From Streptomyces tailanensis (GTDB lineage: Bacteria > Actinomycetota > Actinomycetes > Streptomycetales > Streptomycetaceae), in the NCBI RefSeq assembly GCF_008386495.1, contig NZ_VTHJ01000033.1, forward strand, positions 13,604-53,107: a stretch of 39,504 nt of DNA. Direction: 5' to 3'. A model generated the notes under the pieces. That model was not told the origin of the DNA and did not search any database. It saw only the letters and a list, made by a program, of their open reading frames with translations. Positions 9,192-15,485 of the stretch are shown piece after piece (within the stretch, counting starts at the first letter, position 1; the number at the start of each line of letters is the position of its first letter). A program made the translations under genes and the position numbers.

Positions 9192-9255
9192 ATTGGCAGC
9201 TCAGTCCCACGGACACGCCGCCGACACGGCACGTCCGTGGGACTGAGCTGCCAAT
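9192..9255 (-). terminator. Perfect 23-bp inverted repeat, likely terminator of the M23 peptidase gene
   Basis: The arms at 9192-9214 and 9233-9255 are exact reverse complements over 23 bp, around an 18-nt centre that itself contains GCCG/CGGC. It lies between the M23 stop codon at 9290 and the aldo/keto reductase start at 9143, both read on the minus strand. No T-run follows, as is usual for GC-rich terminators. It is unusually long and perfect, so a miniature mobile element or an operator is an alternative. Confidence 0.65.
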
Positions 9256-9289
9256 TACTGAGGCTCAGCCGCCGATCAACAAGGCGGGG

Positions 9290-10345
9290 TCAGATGCTCA
9301 GGCCCTTGCTGCGCAGCCACGCCGCCGGGTCGATGCCGGTGCCGGAGCCGCCGGGGTGGACCTCCAGGTGGAGGTGGGCACCGGTGACGTTGCCGGTGGC
9401 GCCCACGCGGCCGATGACGTCGCCGGTGGCGACCTTCTGGCCGACGCTCACGCCGATGGAGGACTGGTGGGCGTACCAGATCTCGGTGCCGTCATCGAGG
9501 GTGAGGACGGTCTTGTAGCCGTACGAACCCTCCCAGCCGGCCTGGGTGATCGTGCCGCTGTGCACCGCCTTGATCGGGGTGCCGGTGGGGGCGGCGAAGT
9601 CGAGGCCGGTGTGGTAGCCGGAGGACCAGTAGGAGCCGGCCTGGCCGAAGTAGGAGGTGAGGGTGTACGAGGAGGTCGGGAGCGCGTACTGCTTGGCGAG
9701 GGCGGCGAGGCGCTCCTCTTCCGCCTTCCTCGCGGCCTCCTCCTCCGCCGCCTTCTTCTCGGCGGCTTCCTTGGCCTCGGCTTCCTTCTTCTCCTGCGCG
9801 GCCTGCTCGGCGGCCTTCTTCGCGGCGGCGGTCTGCGCGGCCTCGGCGGAGGCCTTGTCGAACGCGTCCTGCTGCGACTCGGCCTGCTGCATGATGCGGG
9901 CGCGCAGCGCCTCGCCGGCGTCCGCGGTGCCCTGCTCCGTGTCGGCGGCGATCAGGCCGGCGCTGCTGAGCGGGGCGGTGGAGGCCTGGGGCTCCGGCTC
10001 GTCGGCTTCGTCTTCCTCGAAGACCGAGCCGACGTTCGGCATGTCCGGCATCGAGATGGACACCGGGGGCTTGCCGGTCTGCGCGCTGGCCATGCCGGCG
10101 CCGCCGACGGCGGCTATGACACCGACACCGAGAACCGTGGAGCTACGGGCGAGTCCGCCGCGCTGACGCTGCTTGGCGACGCGGTGCCGGCCGCGAACGG
10201 GACGAATGGACTCCTCGGTGGGGTTCCACTCCTGGAAGGGGCCCTCGTTCTCGGCGTTGTAGCTGCCGTAGGCGAACGTCTCGCTGTCGCCGGTGCGTTG
10301 GCTCGGCACGAACGGGGCTTCGGTCGCGGACCGGTTGGACGCCAC
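9290..10345 (-). CDS. Secreted M23-family cell-wall peptidase under c-di-AMP riboswitch control
   Basis: Encodes 351 residues. A hydrophobic segment at about 67-86 (STVLGVGVIAAVGGAGMASA) follows a long basic N-terminus and looks like a signal or anchor. A highly charged Ala/Glu/Lys coiled coil occupies about 145-215. The C-terminal domain is a LytM/M23 zinc endopeptidase: SSGYHTGLDFAAPTGTP provides the HxxxD motif and GAHLHLEVHPGG the HxH motif. The expected role is hydrolysis of peptidoglycan cross-links. The start is GTG at 10345 with AAGGAG upstream. The 5' leader is a ydaO-type riboswitch, an arrangement known for several Streptomyces muralytic genes. A terminator-sized inverted repeat follows. 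Confidence 0.92.
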   Translation of the reverse strand: MASNRSATEAPFVPSQRTGDSETFAYGSYNAENEGPFQEWNPTEESIRPVRGRHRVAKQRQRGGLARSSTVLGVGVIAAVGGAGMASAQTGKPPVSISMPDMPNVGSVFEEDEADEPEPQASTAPLSSAGLIAADTEQGTADAGEALRARIMQQAESQQDAFDKASAEAAQTAAAKKAAEQAAQEKKEAEAKEAAEKKAAEEEAARKAEEERLAALAKQYALPTSSYTLTSYFGQAGSYWSSGYHTGLDFAAPTGTPIKAVHSGTITQAGWEGSYGYKTVLTLDDGTEIWYAHQSSIGVSVGQKVATGDVIGRVGATGNVTGAHLHLEVHPGGSGTGIDPAAWLRSKGLSI

Positions 10346-10371
10346 GTGGGCGTACTCCTTTCCTTCCTTCT

Positions 10372-10510
10372 CGCCTACCGGGTTAGCTGACGGGTTCGGA
10401 GCAGGAAGGTCTCCTACGCGCGTAAACCTGTCGTGCTGCCACGACGGCTTCCGCGCGATTCACCCCAGGGTGGTGGTTCCCCGGTTCCCGTACAGGTACG
10501 GGATTCGGCG
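10372..10510 (-). promoter_or_regulatory. ydaO-yuaA (cyclic di-AMP) riboswitch
   Basis: Read on the minus strand, the leader has the diagnostic conserved blocks of this class in the right order: CGCCGAAUCCC at the 5' end, GGGGAACCACC (complement of about 10471-10482), GGGGUGAAUCG (about 10456-10466), and CCGAACCCGUCAGCUAACCC followed by GGUAGGCG (10372-10399). The terminal CGCC and GGCG pair as P1. It lies about 25 nt upstream of the GTG start of the M23 peptidase. Riboswitches of this class usually turn the gene off when c-di-AMP is high, so the wall hydrolase should be made when the nucleotide is low. Confidence 0.92.
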
Positions 10511-10787
10511 CGTGAGCACGGAGCCGCCTCTTGTGACGGCTGGGACGACCGCGCTGCGTTATCGAACGTTAATAGACGCGAGGGCCGCATTCCAAGCGGT
10601 TCCGAGTGATCGTTCCGGCTTTTGCGCTGGACTTACGGGTCATGAGGGGCGGAAAACGGGCGAGTTGACCTTGCCCCAGGCGTCACAGACGTACTGACGG
10701 CACGTCAGTTGCTATGCGGAGGGGGTTCGTGTGGATACGTAGAGTGACGCAAAGGTGAGGGAGATGAGGAGACGGTCGATGGCACGG
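10511..10787. other. Intergenic region upstream of the riboswitch
   Basis: Holds no gene. Reading leftward it should contain the M23 peptidase promoter; the AT-richer patch TTATCGAACGTTAATA (around 10559-10574) is the best candidate zone. A 7-bp hairpin, ACTGACG at 10693-10699 with CGTCAGT at 10703-10709, lies upstream of that. The SpoIIE-type phosphatase gene ends at 10788. Confidence 0.4.
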
Positions 10788-11945
10788 TCACGGGCGGCGT
10801 ACGGCCAGCAGTGCCATATCGTCCGTCAGACCGCCGCCGGTGTGGGCGCGTACCTCCTCCGCGAGGGTCGTCAACACGGCGCGCGGGCCGGGGAAGGTGC
10901 GCCCGGAGAGGCGTTCGGCCGGGTCGTAGAAGACGCCGTGCGCGTCCCGGGCCTCGGAGAGGCCGTCGGTGTAGAAGAGCAGGGTCGCGCCGACGGGGAA
11001 CTCGGCCTGCTCGGCGCGGTCCGGCCAGGCGCCCAGATCACCCATGCCGAGCGGGAGTGCAGGGGTGGGTGCGTCCAGCGTGCGCAGGGTGCCGTCGGCG
11101 TACAGCAGCAGGGGGGACGGATGGCCTCGGTTGACGATGCGGGCGAGGCCGACGCCGTGCGGAAACTCCGCGAGTACGGCTGTGGCGAACCCCTCGTACG
11201 CCTCGTACGCCTCGTACGCCTCATATGCCCCGTCCGCCTGATACTCCTCATACGCCTCGCTCGTGCTCCGGTGGGTCGCCTCCCGTCGCGCGGCGTCCCG
11301 GGCGAGGGCCCGTTCCAGTCGCTGGGCGACCGCTTCGAGGGTGGTCTCCTGCTCGGCCGCCTCCCGGAACGCGCCGATCAGCACCGCGACGGCCGACACC
11401 GCGCCGAGCCCCTTGCCGCGTACGTCGGCCACGATCAGCCGTATGCCGTGGGGTGAGTCCTGTACGGCGTACAGATCGCCCCCGATCGACGCCCCGGCCT
11501 GCGCCGCCTCGTACCGCGCGGCGATCTCCAGACCGCCGATCCGTTCCTGCGGCTCCGGCAGTACGGCCCGCTGCGCGGCCTCGGCGATCTCCCGGGCGGT
11601 GGCGAGGCGGGCGCTGCTGCGGTGGACGAGTCTGTTGATGACCACGGCCAGTACGGCGACCGTGGCCACCGTGGTGATCTCGGTGATCGCGTCCACATGG
11701 CCCGCGTCGCCGTAGCGGAGGTGTACGACGACGATGCCGGCGACGGAGGCGACGCCCGTGACCACCGTGCCCGTGAGCGAGAGCAGCGGGGCTGCCACGA
11801 GGGGGGCGGCGGTGAAGAAGGGGACCGCCGTGAACTCGCGTGGGGTGAAGCGGTCGTAGAAGAGGCCTGTGAGGACGAGGAGAGCCGGGAGAGCGCGGAG
11901 GAGGGCGCGGGCGTAGAAGAAGCGCCGCCCGACCGGCCCCTTCAC
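10788..11945 (-). CDS. SpoIIE/PP2C-type membrane protein phosphatase
   Basis: Encodes 385 residues. About four hydrophobic segments (10-120) precede a SpoIIE-like PPM phosphatase domain with the metal-binding motifs GGDLYAV, DVRGKGLGA, NRGHPSPLL, FYTDGLSEARD and GLTDDMALLAV. Such enzymes dephosphorylate anti-anti-sigma factors and so free partner-switching sigma factors. GTG at 11945 was chosen (GAGGTG upstream, and family members start just before the first membrane segment); GTG at 11990 is an alternative. An in-frame insertion AYEAYEAYEAYEG, coded by a 9-bp tandem repeat at about 11191-11230, expands the loop between the phosphatase motifs and is not a family feature. No anti-sigma gene adjoins it. 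Confidence 0.88.
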   Translation of the reverse strand: MKGPVGRRFFYARALLRALPALLVLTGLFYDRFTPREFTAVPFFTAAPLVAAPLLSLTGTVVTGVASVAGIVVVHLRYGDAGHVDAITEITTVATVAVLAVVINRLVHRSSARLATAREIAEAAQRAVLPEPQERIGGLEIAARYEAAQAGASIGGDLYAVQDSPHGIRLIVADVRGKGLGAVSAVAVLIGAFREAAEQETTLEAVAQRLERALARDAARREATHRSTSEAYEEYQADGAYEAYEAYEAYEGFATAVLAEFPHGVGLARIVNRGHPSPLLLYADGTLRTLDAPTPALPLGMGDLGAWPDRAEQAEFPVGATLLFYTDGLSEARDAHGVFYDPAERLSGRTFPGPRAVLTTLAEEVRAHTGGGLTDDMALLAVRRP

Positions 11946-12083
11946 GCCCGCTGCACCTCGCCCGCCCTGCACACCCTCTGACTGCCCCACGGGTCCAGGG
12001 TTTCCGGGGGTACGGGCGGGCGGCCAGTCGGTGGGGCCGAGTGGGCTAGCCGTCCATACCCGCTTCCGCCCCCGGTCCCCTTC

Positions 12084-12716
12084 TCAGCCCGCCGCCAGTT
12101 CCGGGAGCAGGAGGGTGTGCTGGGTCTGGAGGACCTTGGCGCGGAGGTAGCGGACGTTGTGGGCGGTGGTGAAGACGCCGGTGGGGACGCGGTGCTGGAC
12201 GCCGACGCCGAGGTCGCGGAGTTGCTGGGCCTTGTCGGGGTTGTTGGAGAGCAGGTCCAGTTCGGCGATGCCCAGGGCGTCCAGCATCTGGGCCGCGGCC
12301 GTGTAGTCGCGCGCGTCCTCGGGCAGCCCGAGCGCCGCGTTCGCCTCGTAGGTGTCGAGGCCCTGGTCCTGGAGGGCGTACGCGTCGAGCTTGTTGTAGA
12401 GGCCGATGCCGCGGCCCTCCTGGCGGAGGTAGAGGAGGACCCCGCCGCGGTCGGCGATCCGCTCCACCGCCTCGCGCAGCTGCGGGCCGCAGTCGCAGCG
12501 GGCCGAGCCGAGGACGTCGCCGGTCAGGCACTCGGAGTGCAGCCGGACCAGCGGAGGCGTGCCGGGTGCCGGGTCGCCGAGGACGATCGCCAGGTGCTCC
12601 TGGCCGTCGACGAGGCCGTGGAAGGTGACCAGTTCGGCGTCGACGCTGTAGCCGTCGTGGAAACGCAGCGGCACCCGGACGCGGGCACGCGGGGTGGCAG
12701 CGGGGAAGTCGGGCAT
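12084..12716 (-). CDS. ribA: GTP cyclohydrolase II
   Basis: Encodes 210 residues, a stand-alone GCH II without the DHBP synthase domain. It opens GTP to 2,5-diamino-6-ribosylamino-pyrimidinone phosphate, formate and pyrophosphate, the first step to riboflavin and related pyrimidines. The zinc ligands are Cys63, Cys74 and Cys76 (HSECLTGDVLGSARCDCG), and RQEGRGIGL follows at 98-106. Tyr113 in AYALQD matches the Tyr needed for the complete reaction, as opposed to the Met variant in one S. coelicolor paralogue that stops at the formamide. ATG at 12716 has GGAG upstream. It has its own promoter overlapped by MarR-type operators and sits beside marR and a RibD fusion, so it is probably the regulated rather than the housekeeping copy. 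Confidence 0.93.
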   Translation of the reverse strand: MPDFPAATPRARVRVPLRFHDGYSVDAELVTFHGLVDGQEHLAIVLGDPAPGTPPLVRLHSECLTGDVLGSARCDCGPQLREAVERIADRGGVLLYLRQEGRGIGLYNKLDAYALQDQGLDTYEANAALGLPEDARDYTAAAQMLDALGIAELDLLSNNPDKAQQLRDLGVGVQHRVPTGVFTTAHNVRYLRAKVLQTQHTLLLPELAAG

Positions 12717-12752
12717 GCGGGATCTCCGGTCCTGGTGCGGGCGTGACGGTCT

Positions 12753-12770
12753 TGATTCAGATTTGAAGCA
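12753..12770. promoter_or_regulatory. MarR-type operator O1 (ribA leader)
   Basis: TGATTCAGATTTGAAGCA matches the reverse complement of operator O2 at 15 of 18 positions. It lies just downstream of the predicted ribA transcription start, 44 bp centre to centre from O2, about four helical turns. Confidence 0.55.
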
Positions 12771-12786
12771 AGAACCATGGGCCAGG

Positions 12787-12815
12787 ACTCTAACCCTGCT
12801 TCAAATTTCAAGCAA
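12787..12815 (-). promoter_or_regulatory. ribA promoter
   Basis: On the minus strand TTGCTT (complement of 12810-12815) and TAGAGT (complement of 12787-12792) are separated by exactly 17 bp. Transcription would begin near 12780, about 65 nt upstream of the ribA start. Operator O2 covers the -35 and spacer. Confidence 0.55.
12797..12814. promoter_or_regulatory. MarR-type operator O2 (ribA -35 region)
   Basis: TGCTTCAAATTTCAAGCA is an 18-bp palindrome broken only by one C/C pair. It overlaps the -35 hexamer and spacer of the ribA promoter, so bound repressor would block polymerase. Related 18-mers occur at 12753 and, in the marR promoter, at 13416. Confidence 0.65.
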
Positions 12816-12885
12816 CTGATTTGGGATGGGTCACATTCCCGGGAGTTCGGGAATCACCCGGAGTTCGGGACCCGGAGTTCGGGGA

Positions 12886-13398
12886 TCACCCGCACGAGCG
12901 GCGGCGCCACGGCAGGTCGTCGGGGGCCGTGGGGTGTGGGCCGTCCTCGCCCTGGATCGCCGCCGCGATGCCCAGGCTGATCTCCTCCAGCTGCCCGATC
13001 TGCTCCGGGGTGAGGTGGTCGAAGACCGCCTTGCGAACCGTTTCGACGTGGCCCGGCGCCGTACGCTCCAGCAGGGCCATGCCCTCGTCGGTCAGTACGG
13101 CGATGCTGCCGCGCTTGTCCCACTGGCAGTTCTCGCGCCGCAGCACGCCGTCCTTCTCCAGCCGGGTCACGACATACGTCAGCCGGCTGCGCGTGATCTT
13201 CAGGCGCTCGGCGAGGTCGGTCATCCGCATCCGCCGGTCCGGCGCCTCGGAGAGGGCGGCCAGCATGGAGTAGTAGAGGTGCGGCATGCCGGCCTCCTGC
13301 TGGAGCTGCCGGTCGAGCGCGTCCTCCAGGAGCGAGCTCGCGGCGACGTAGGCACGCCAGGCTCGCTGCTCGTCGGGGGTGAGCCAGCGGGTCGTCAT
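12886..13398 (-). CDS. MarR-family repressor of the adjacent flavin-precursor genes
   Basis: Encodes 170 residues. A winged helix-turn-helix lies at about 45-115: LYYSMLAALSEAPDRRMRM, TDLAERLKITRSRLTYVV as the recognition helix region, then the wing RRENCQWDKRGSIAVLTDEG. Flanking helices form the MarR dimer interface. ATG at 13398 was chosen because the TACACT hexamer ends 6 nt before it, giving a leaderless transcript. The operator-like 18-mer at 13416-13433 sits immediately upstream of that -10, and two similar sites lie before ribA. I infer that it represses itself, ribA and perhaps the divergent RibD fusion; the ligand is unknown. Three imperfect copies of CCGGAGTTCGGG (about 12838-12885) follow the stop codon. 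Confidence 0.88.
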   Translation of the reverse strand: MTTRWLTPDEQRAWRAYVAASSLLEDALDRQLQQEAGMPHLYYSMLAALSEAPDRRMRMTDLAERLKITRSRLTYVVTRLEKDGVLRRENCQWDKRGSIAVLTDEGMALLERTAPGHVETVRKAVFDHLTPEQIGQLEEISLGIAAAIQGEDGPHPTAPDDLPWRRRSCG

Positions 13399-13404
13399 AC
13401 GTAG

Positions 13405-13410
13405 AGTGTA
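13405..13410 (-). promoter_or_regulatory. -10 element of leaderless marR
   Basis: TACACT on the minus strand, then 6 nt, then ATG: transcription should begin at the A of the start codon. The spacing and hexamer match the Streptomyces leaderless consensus. Confidence 0.6.
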
Positions 13411-13415
13411 GTTAG

Positions 13416-13433
13416 TGTTTAAAACTTGAACCA
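13416..13433. promoter_or_regulatory. MarR-type operator O3 (marR/ribD intergenic)
   Basis: On the minus strand TGGTTCAAGTTTTAAACA agrees with O2 at 14 of 18 positions. It lies directly upstream of the marR -10 and within the region divergent to the RibD fusion, a suitable place for autorepression and co-repression. Confidence 0.55.
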
Positions 13434-13504
13434 AGGCCACCCTTTCGAGGCAACCCTTCCAACGCAAGACCCCGGCCCTCAGCTATGGAGTATGGAGCGC
13501 GTCC

Positions 13505-14647
13505 ATGTCCCTGCCCTACGTCCTGTTGTCCGCCGCCGTCTCCCTCGACGGCTACCTGGACGACACCGGGCCCGAACGGCTGCTGCTCTCCGGCCCGGCC
13601 GACTTCGACCGGGTCGACGAGGTGCGCGCGGCCAGCGACGCCATCCTGATCGGCGCCGGCACCCTGCGCACCGACAACCCCCGGCTGCTGGTCAACTCCC
13701 CCGAGCGGCGCGCGACCCGGGTCGCTGCCGGCCTCCCCGAGTACCCGCTCAAGGTCACGGTCAGCGCGTCCGGCGACCTCGACCCGGCGGCCCAGTTCTG
13801 GCACACCGGCGGCGAGAAGGTCGTGTACACGACGGACAAGGGCGCGGAACGGCTGCGCGGGGCCGGGATCGCCGCCGACGTCGTCCCCCTCGGGGCAGAA
13901 CTGGACTGGCCGGCGACCCTCGCCCACCTCGGCGACGTACGCGGCGTCCGGCGCCTCATGGTCGAGGGCGGCGGACGCGTGCACACCCAGCTCCTCCAGC
14001 AGGGGCTCGCGGACGAACTCCAGCTGGCCGTGGCGCCCGTCTTCGTGGGCGAGGCGGACGCACCGCGGATGTTCGGGACGGGCGCGTACCCCGGCGGACC
14101 GCGCAGCCGCCTCCGGCTGCTGGAGACCCGGCCCATCGGCGACGTCGTCCTCATCCGGTACGTCCCCACCCTCCCCGGCACCGGCCCGGCCGTCTCCCCC
14201 GCCGACCGGCACTGGCTGGCGCTCGCCTGCGAACTGGCCCTCGCCTGCCCGCCCTCCCGGACGGCGTTCAGCGTGGGCGCGGTCGTCGTCGCGGCGGACG
14301 GTACGGAGCTGGCCCGCGGCCACTCCCGGGAGAACGGCGACCTTGTGGTCCACGCCGAGGAGGCGGCCCTCGCCAAACTCGACCCCGCCGACCCGCGCCT
14401 CGCCTCCGCCACCGTCTACAGCAGCCTGGAGCCGTGCGCCCGCCGCACCTCCCGCCCCGCCCCCTGCGCCCGGCTCCTCCTCGACGCGGGCGTACGGCGC
14501 GTCGTCACGGCCTGGCGCGAGCCGGACACGTTCGTCGAGAACGCCGCCGCCGGCAACGCGGTGCTGGCGGCGGAGGGCGTCGACGTCGTCGTACTCCCGG
14601 AGTACGAGGGGGCGGCGAAGGCGCCGAACGGGCATCTGCTGCCCTGA
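13505..14647 (+). CDS. Bifunctional RibD-like protein with inverted domain order (reductase then deaminase)
   Basis: Encodes 380 residues. Residues 1-222 are a RibD_C/dihydrofolate-reductase-like domain (SLDGYLDD, SDAILIGAGTLRTDNPRL, LMVEGGGRVHTQLL). Residues 232-375 are a cytidine-deaminase-like domain with the zinc motif HAE (283-285) and PC...C (310-321, EPCARRTSRPAPC). Canonical RibD has the deaminase first. The two activities convert the GCH II product to 5-amino-6-ribitylamino-uracil phosphate. ATG at 13505 has GGAG 7 nt upstream. It is divergent from marR, sharing a region with an operator-like site, so it is likely co-regulated with ribA. It could serve riboflavin or a side pathway. 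It is also the only deaminase of this kind in the window. Confidence 0.88.
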   Translation: MSLPYVLLSAAVSLDGYLDDTGPERLLLSGPADFDRVDEVRAASDAILIGAGTLRTDNPRLLVNSPERRATRVAAGLPEYPLKVTVSASGDLDPAAQFWHTGGEKVVYTTDKGAERLRGAGIAADVVPLGAELDWPATLAHLGDVRGVRRLMVEGGGRVHTQLLQQGLADELQLAVAPVFVGEADAPRMFGTGAYPGGPRSRLRLLETRPIGDVVLIRYVPTLPGTGPAVSPADRHWLALACELALACPPSRTAFSVGAVVVAADGTELARGHSRENGDLVVHAEEAALAKLDPADPRLASATVYSSLEPCARRTSRPAPCARLLLDAGVRRVVTAWREPDTFVENAAAGNAVLAAEGVDVVVLPEYEGAAKAPNGHLLP

Positions 14648-14717
14648 CGAGCGGTGGGTTGGGTGGCGGGTGGACGTGGGTGAAGGGGTGGGTGACGGGG
14701 GCCGTCGTAAAACCGTG

Positions 14718-14746
14718 TGCTGGGTGTCCCGCGGATGGCGTACACT
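14718..14746 (+). promoter_or_regulatory. Promoter of the initiator tRNA gene
   Basis: TGCTGG at 14718-14723 and TACACT at 14741-14746 are 17 bp apart, placing the start site about 5 nt before the mature tRNA 5' end. Confidence 0.5.
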
Positions 14747-14757
14747 GGTTTCAACGA

Positions 14758-14831
14758 CGCGGGGTGGAGCAGCTCGGTAGCTCGCTGGGCTCATAACCCA
14801 GAGGTCGCAGGTTCAAATCCTGTCCCCGCTA
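14758..14831 (+). tRNA. tRNA-fMet (CAT), initiator
   Basis: A full cloverleaf of 74 nt with anticodon CAT at 14792-14794. Two features identify the initiator rather than elongator tRNA: the first acceptor pair is a C/T mismatch (C1, T72), and the anticodon stem has three consecutive G-C pairs (CTGGG/CCCAG). The T-loop is TTCAAAT. The CCA end is not encoded. Confidence 0.95.
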
Positions 14832-14838
14832 CTGAAGG

Positions 14839-14875
14839 CCTGGGGCCGGAATCCGATGAGGATTCCGGCCCCAGG
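14839..14875 (+). terminator. Terminator of the initiator tRNA transcript
   Basis: A perfect 16-bp stem (14839-14854 with 14860-14875), loop GATGA, followed by TGTTTT: a textbook intrinsic terminator just after the tRNA. Confidence 0.9.
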
Positions 14876-14888
14876 TGTTTTCCGATGG

Positions 14889-15455
14889 CTATGCGCGGCG
14901 GGCCACCCGCACCGCATCCGTGTACAGCTCGCGTGTGAGGTCCTCCGGGGCGATGCCGAGCTCGGCGAGGACCGTACGGATGTCGTCCAGGGCCGCTGTG
15001 ACGTCGGTCTCCTCCTCGACCATGGTCTCGATCTCCAGGAAAGTGCCGTCGAGCTCGGGGACGCGGACCAGAGTGGCGAGCATCCTGCGCCCGTACGCCT
15101 CGAAGGCGTAGCTGCGGCACCGCTTCTTGACGACGATCGCCGGTACGTAGCCGAGGTGCTCCAGGGTGGCGTGGGCGGCCTGCGAGTCCTCCACCCGGGT
15201 CTCGTACTCGGGTTTGGAGCCGGACGCCTCGTCGACGACGGCCCCCTTGAAGGTGAGCAGGGTACGGCGGTCGCCCGTGCCGTGGTCGACCACGAACCGG
15301 AGCCGCAGTTCCTCGTCGCGGGCGCGCAGGCTCCCGTCGGGCCGGTCGTAGTACGTGTCCTGGTACGTCTCGACGCGCACCTCGGCCCGCTCGCCGAGCG
15401 CCCCCGCGACCGCCTCCGGCGTACGCACCCGGGCCTTCAACTCCGCCTCGATCAC
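14889..15455 (-). CDS. CYTH-domain protein (class IV adenylate cyclase-like)
   Basis: Encodes 188 residues filling one CYTH triphosphate-tunnel domain. The signature ExExK appears at the N-terminus as EAELK, with further charged strands LRLRF, LLTFKG and FLEIETMVEEE that line the tunnel and bind metal and phosphates. The family includes class IV adenylate cyclases and thiamine- or inorganic triphosphatases, and the sequence alone does not decide between them. GTG at 15455 is preceded by GGGAGG. It lies 30 nt downstream of the Ser/Thr kinase gene on the same strand, so the two are probably cotranscribed. Confidence 0.85.
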   Translation of the reverse strand: MIEAELKARVRTPEAVAGALGERAEVRVETYQDTYYDRPDGSLRARDEELRLRFVVDHGTGDRRTLLTFKGAVVDEASGSKPEYETRVEDSQAAHATLEHLGYVPAIVVKKRCRSYAFEAYGRRMLATLVRVPELDGTFLEIETMVEEETDVTAALDDIRTVLAELGIAPEDLTRELYTDAVRVARRA

Positions 15456-15485
15456 CGGCTGTTCCCTCCCACCTTCCCGCCCTGT

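Noticed and set aside
10293..10697. 134-residue plus-strand open frame
   Set aside because: It lies across the c-di-AMP riboswitch and its conserved blocks, read from the wrong strand.
12838..12891. GGAGTTCGGG repeats after marR as operators
   Set aside because: They are downstream of the stop codon, partly inside the coding end, and unlike the AT-rich palindromes at the promoters.
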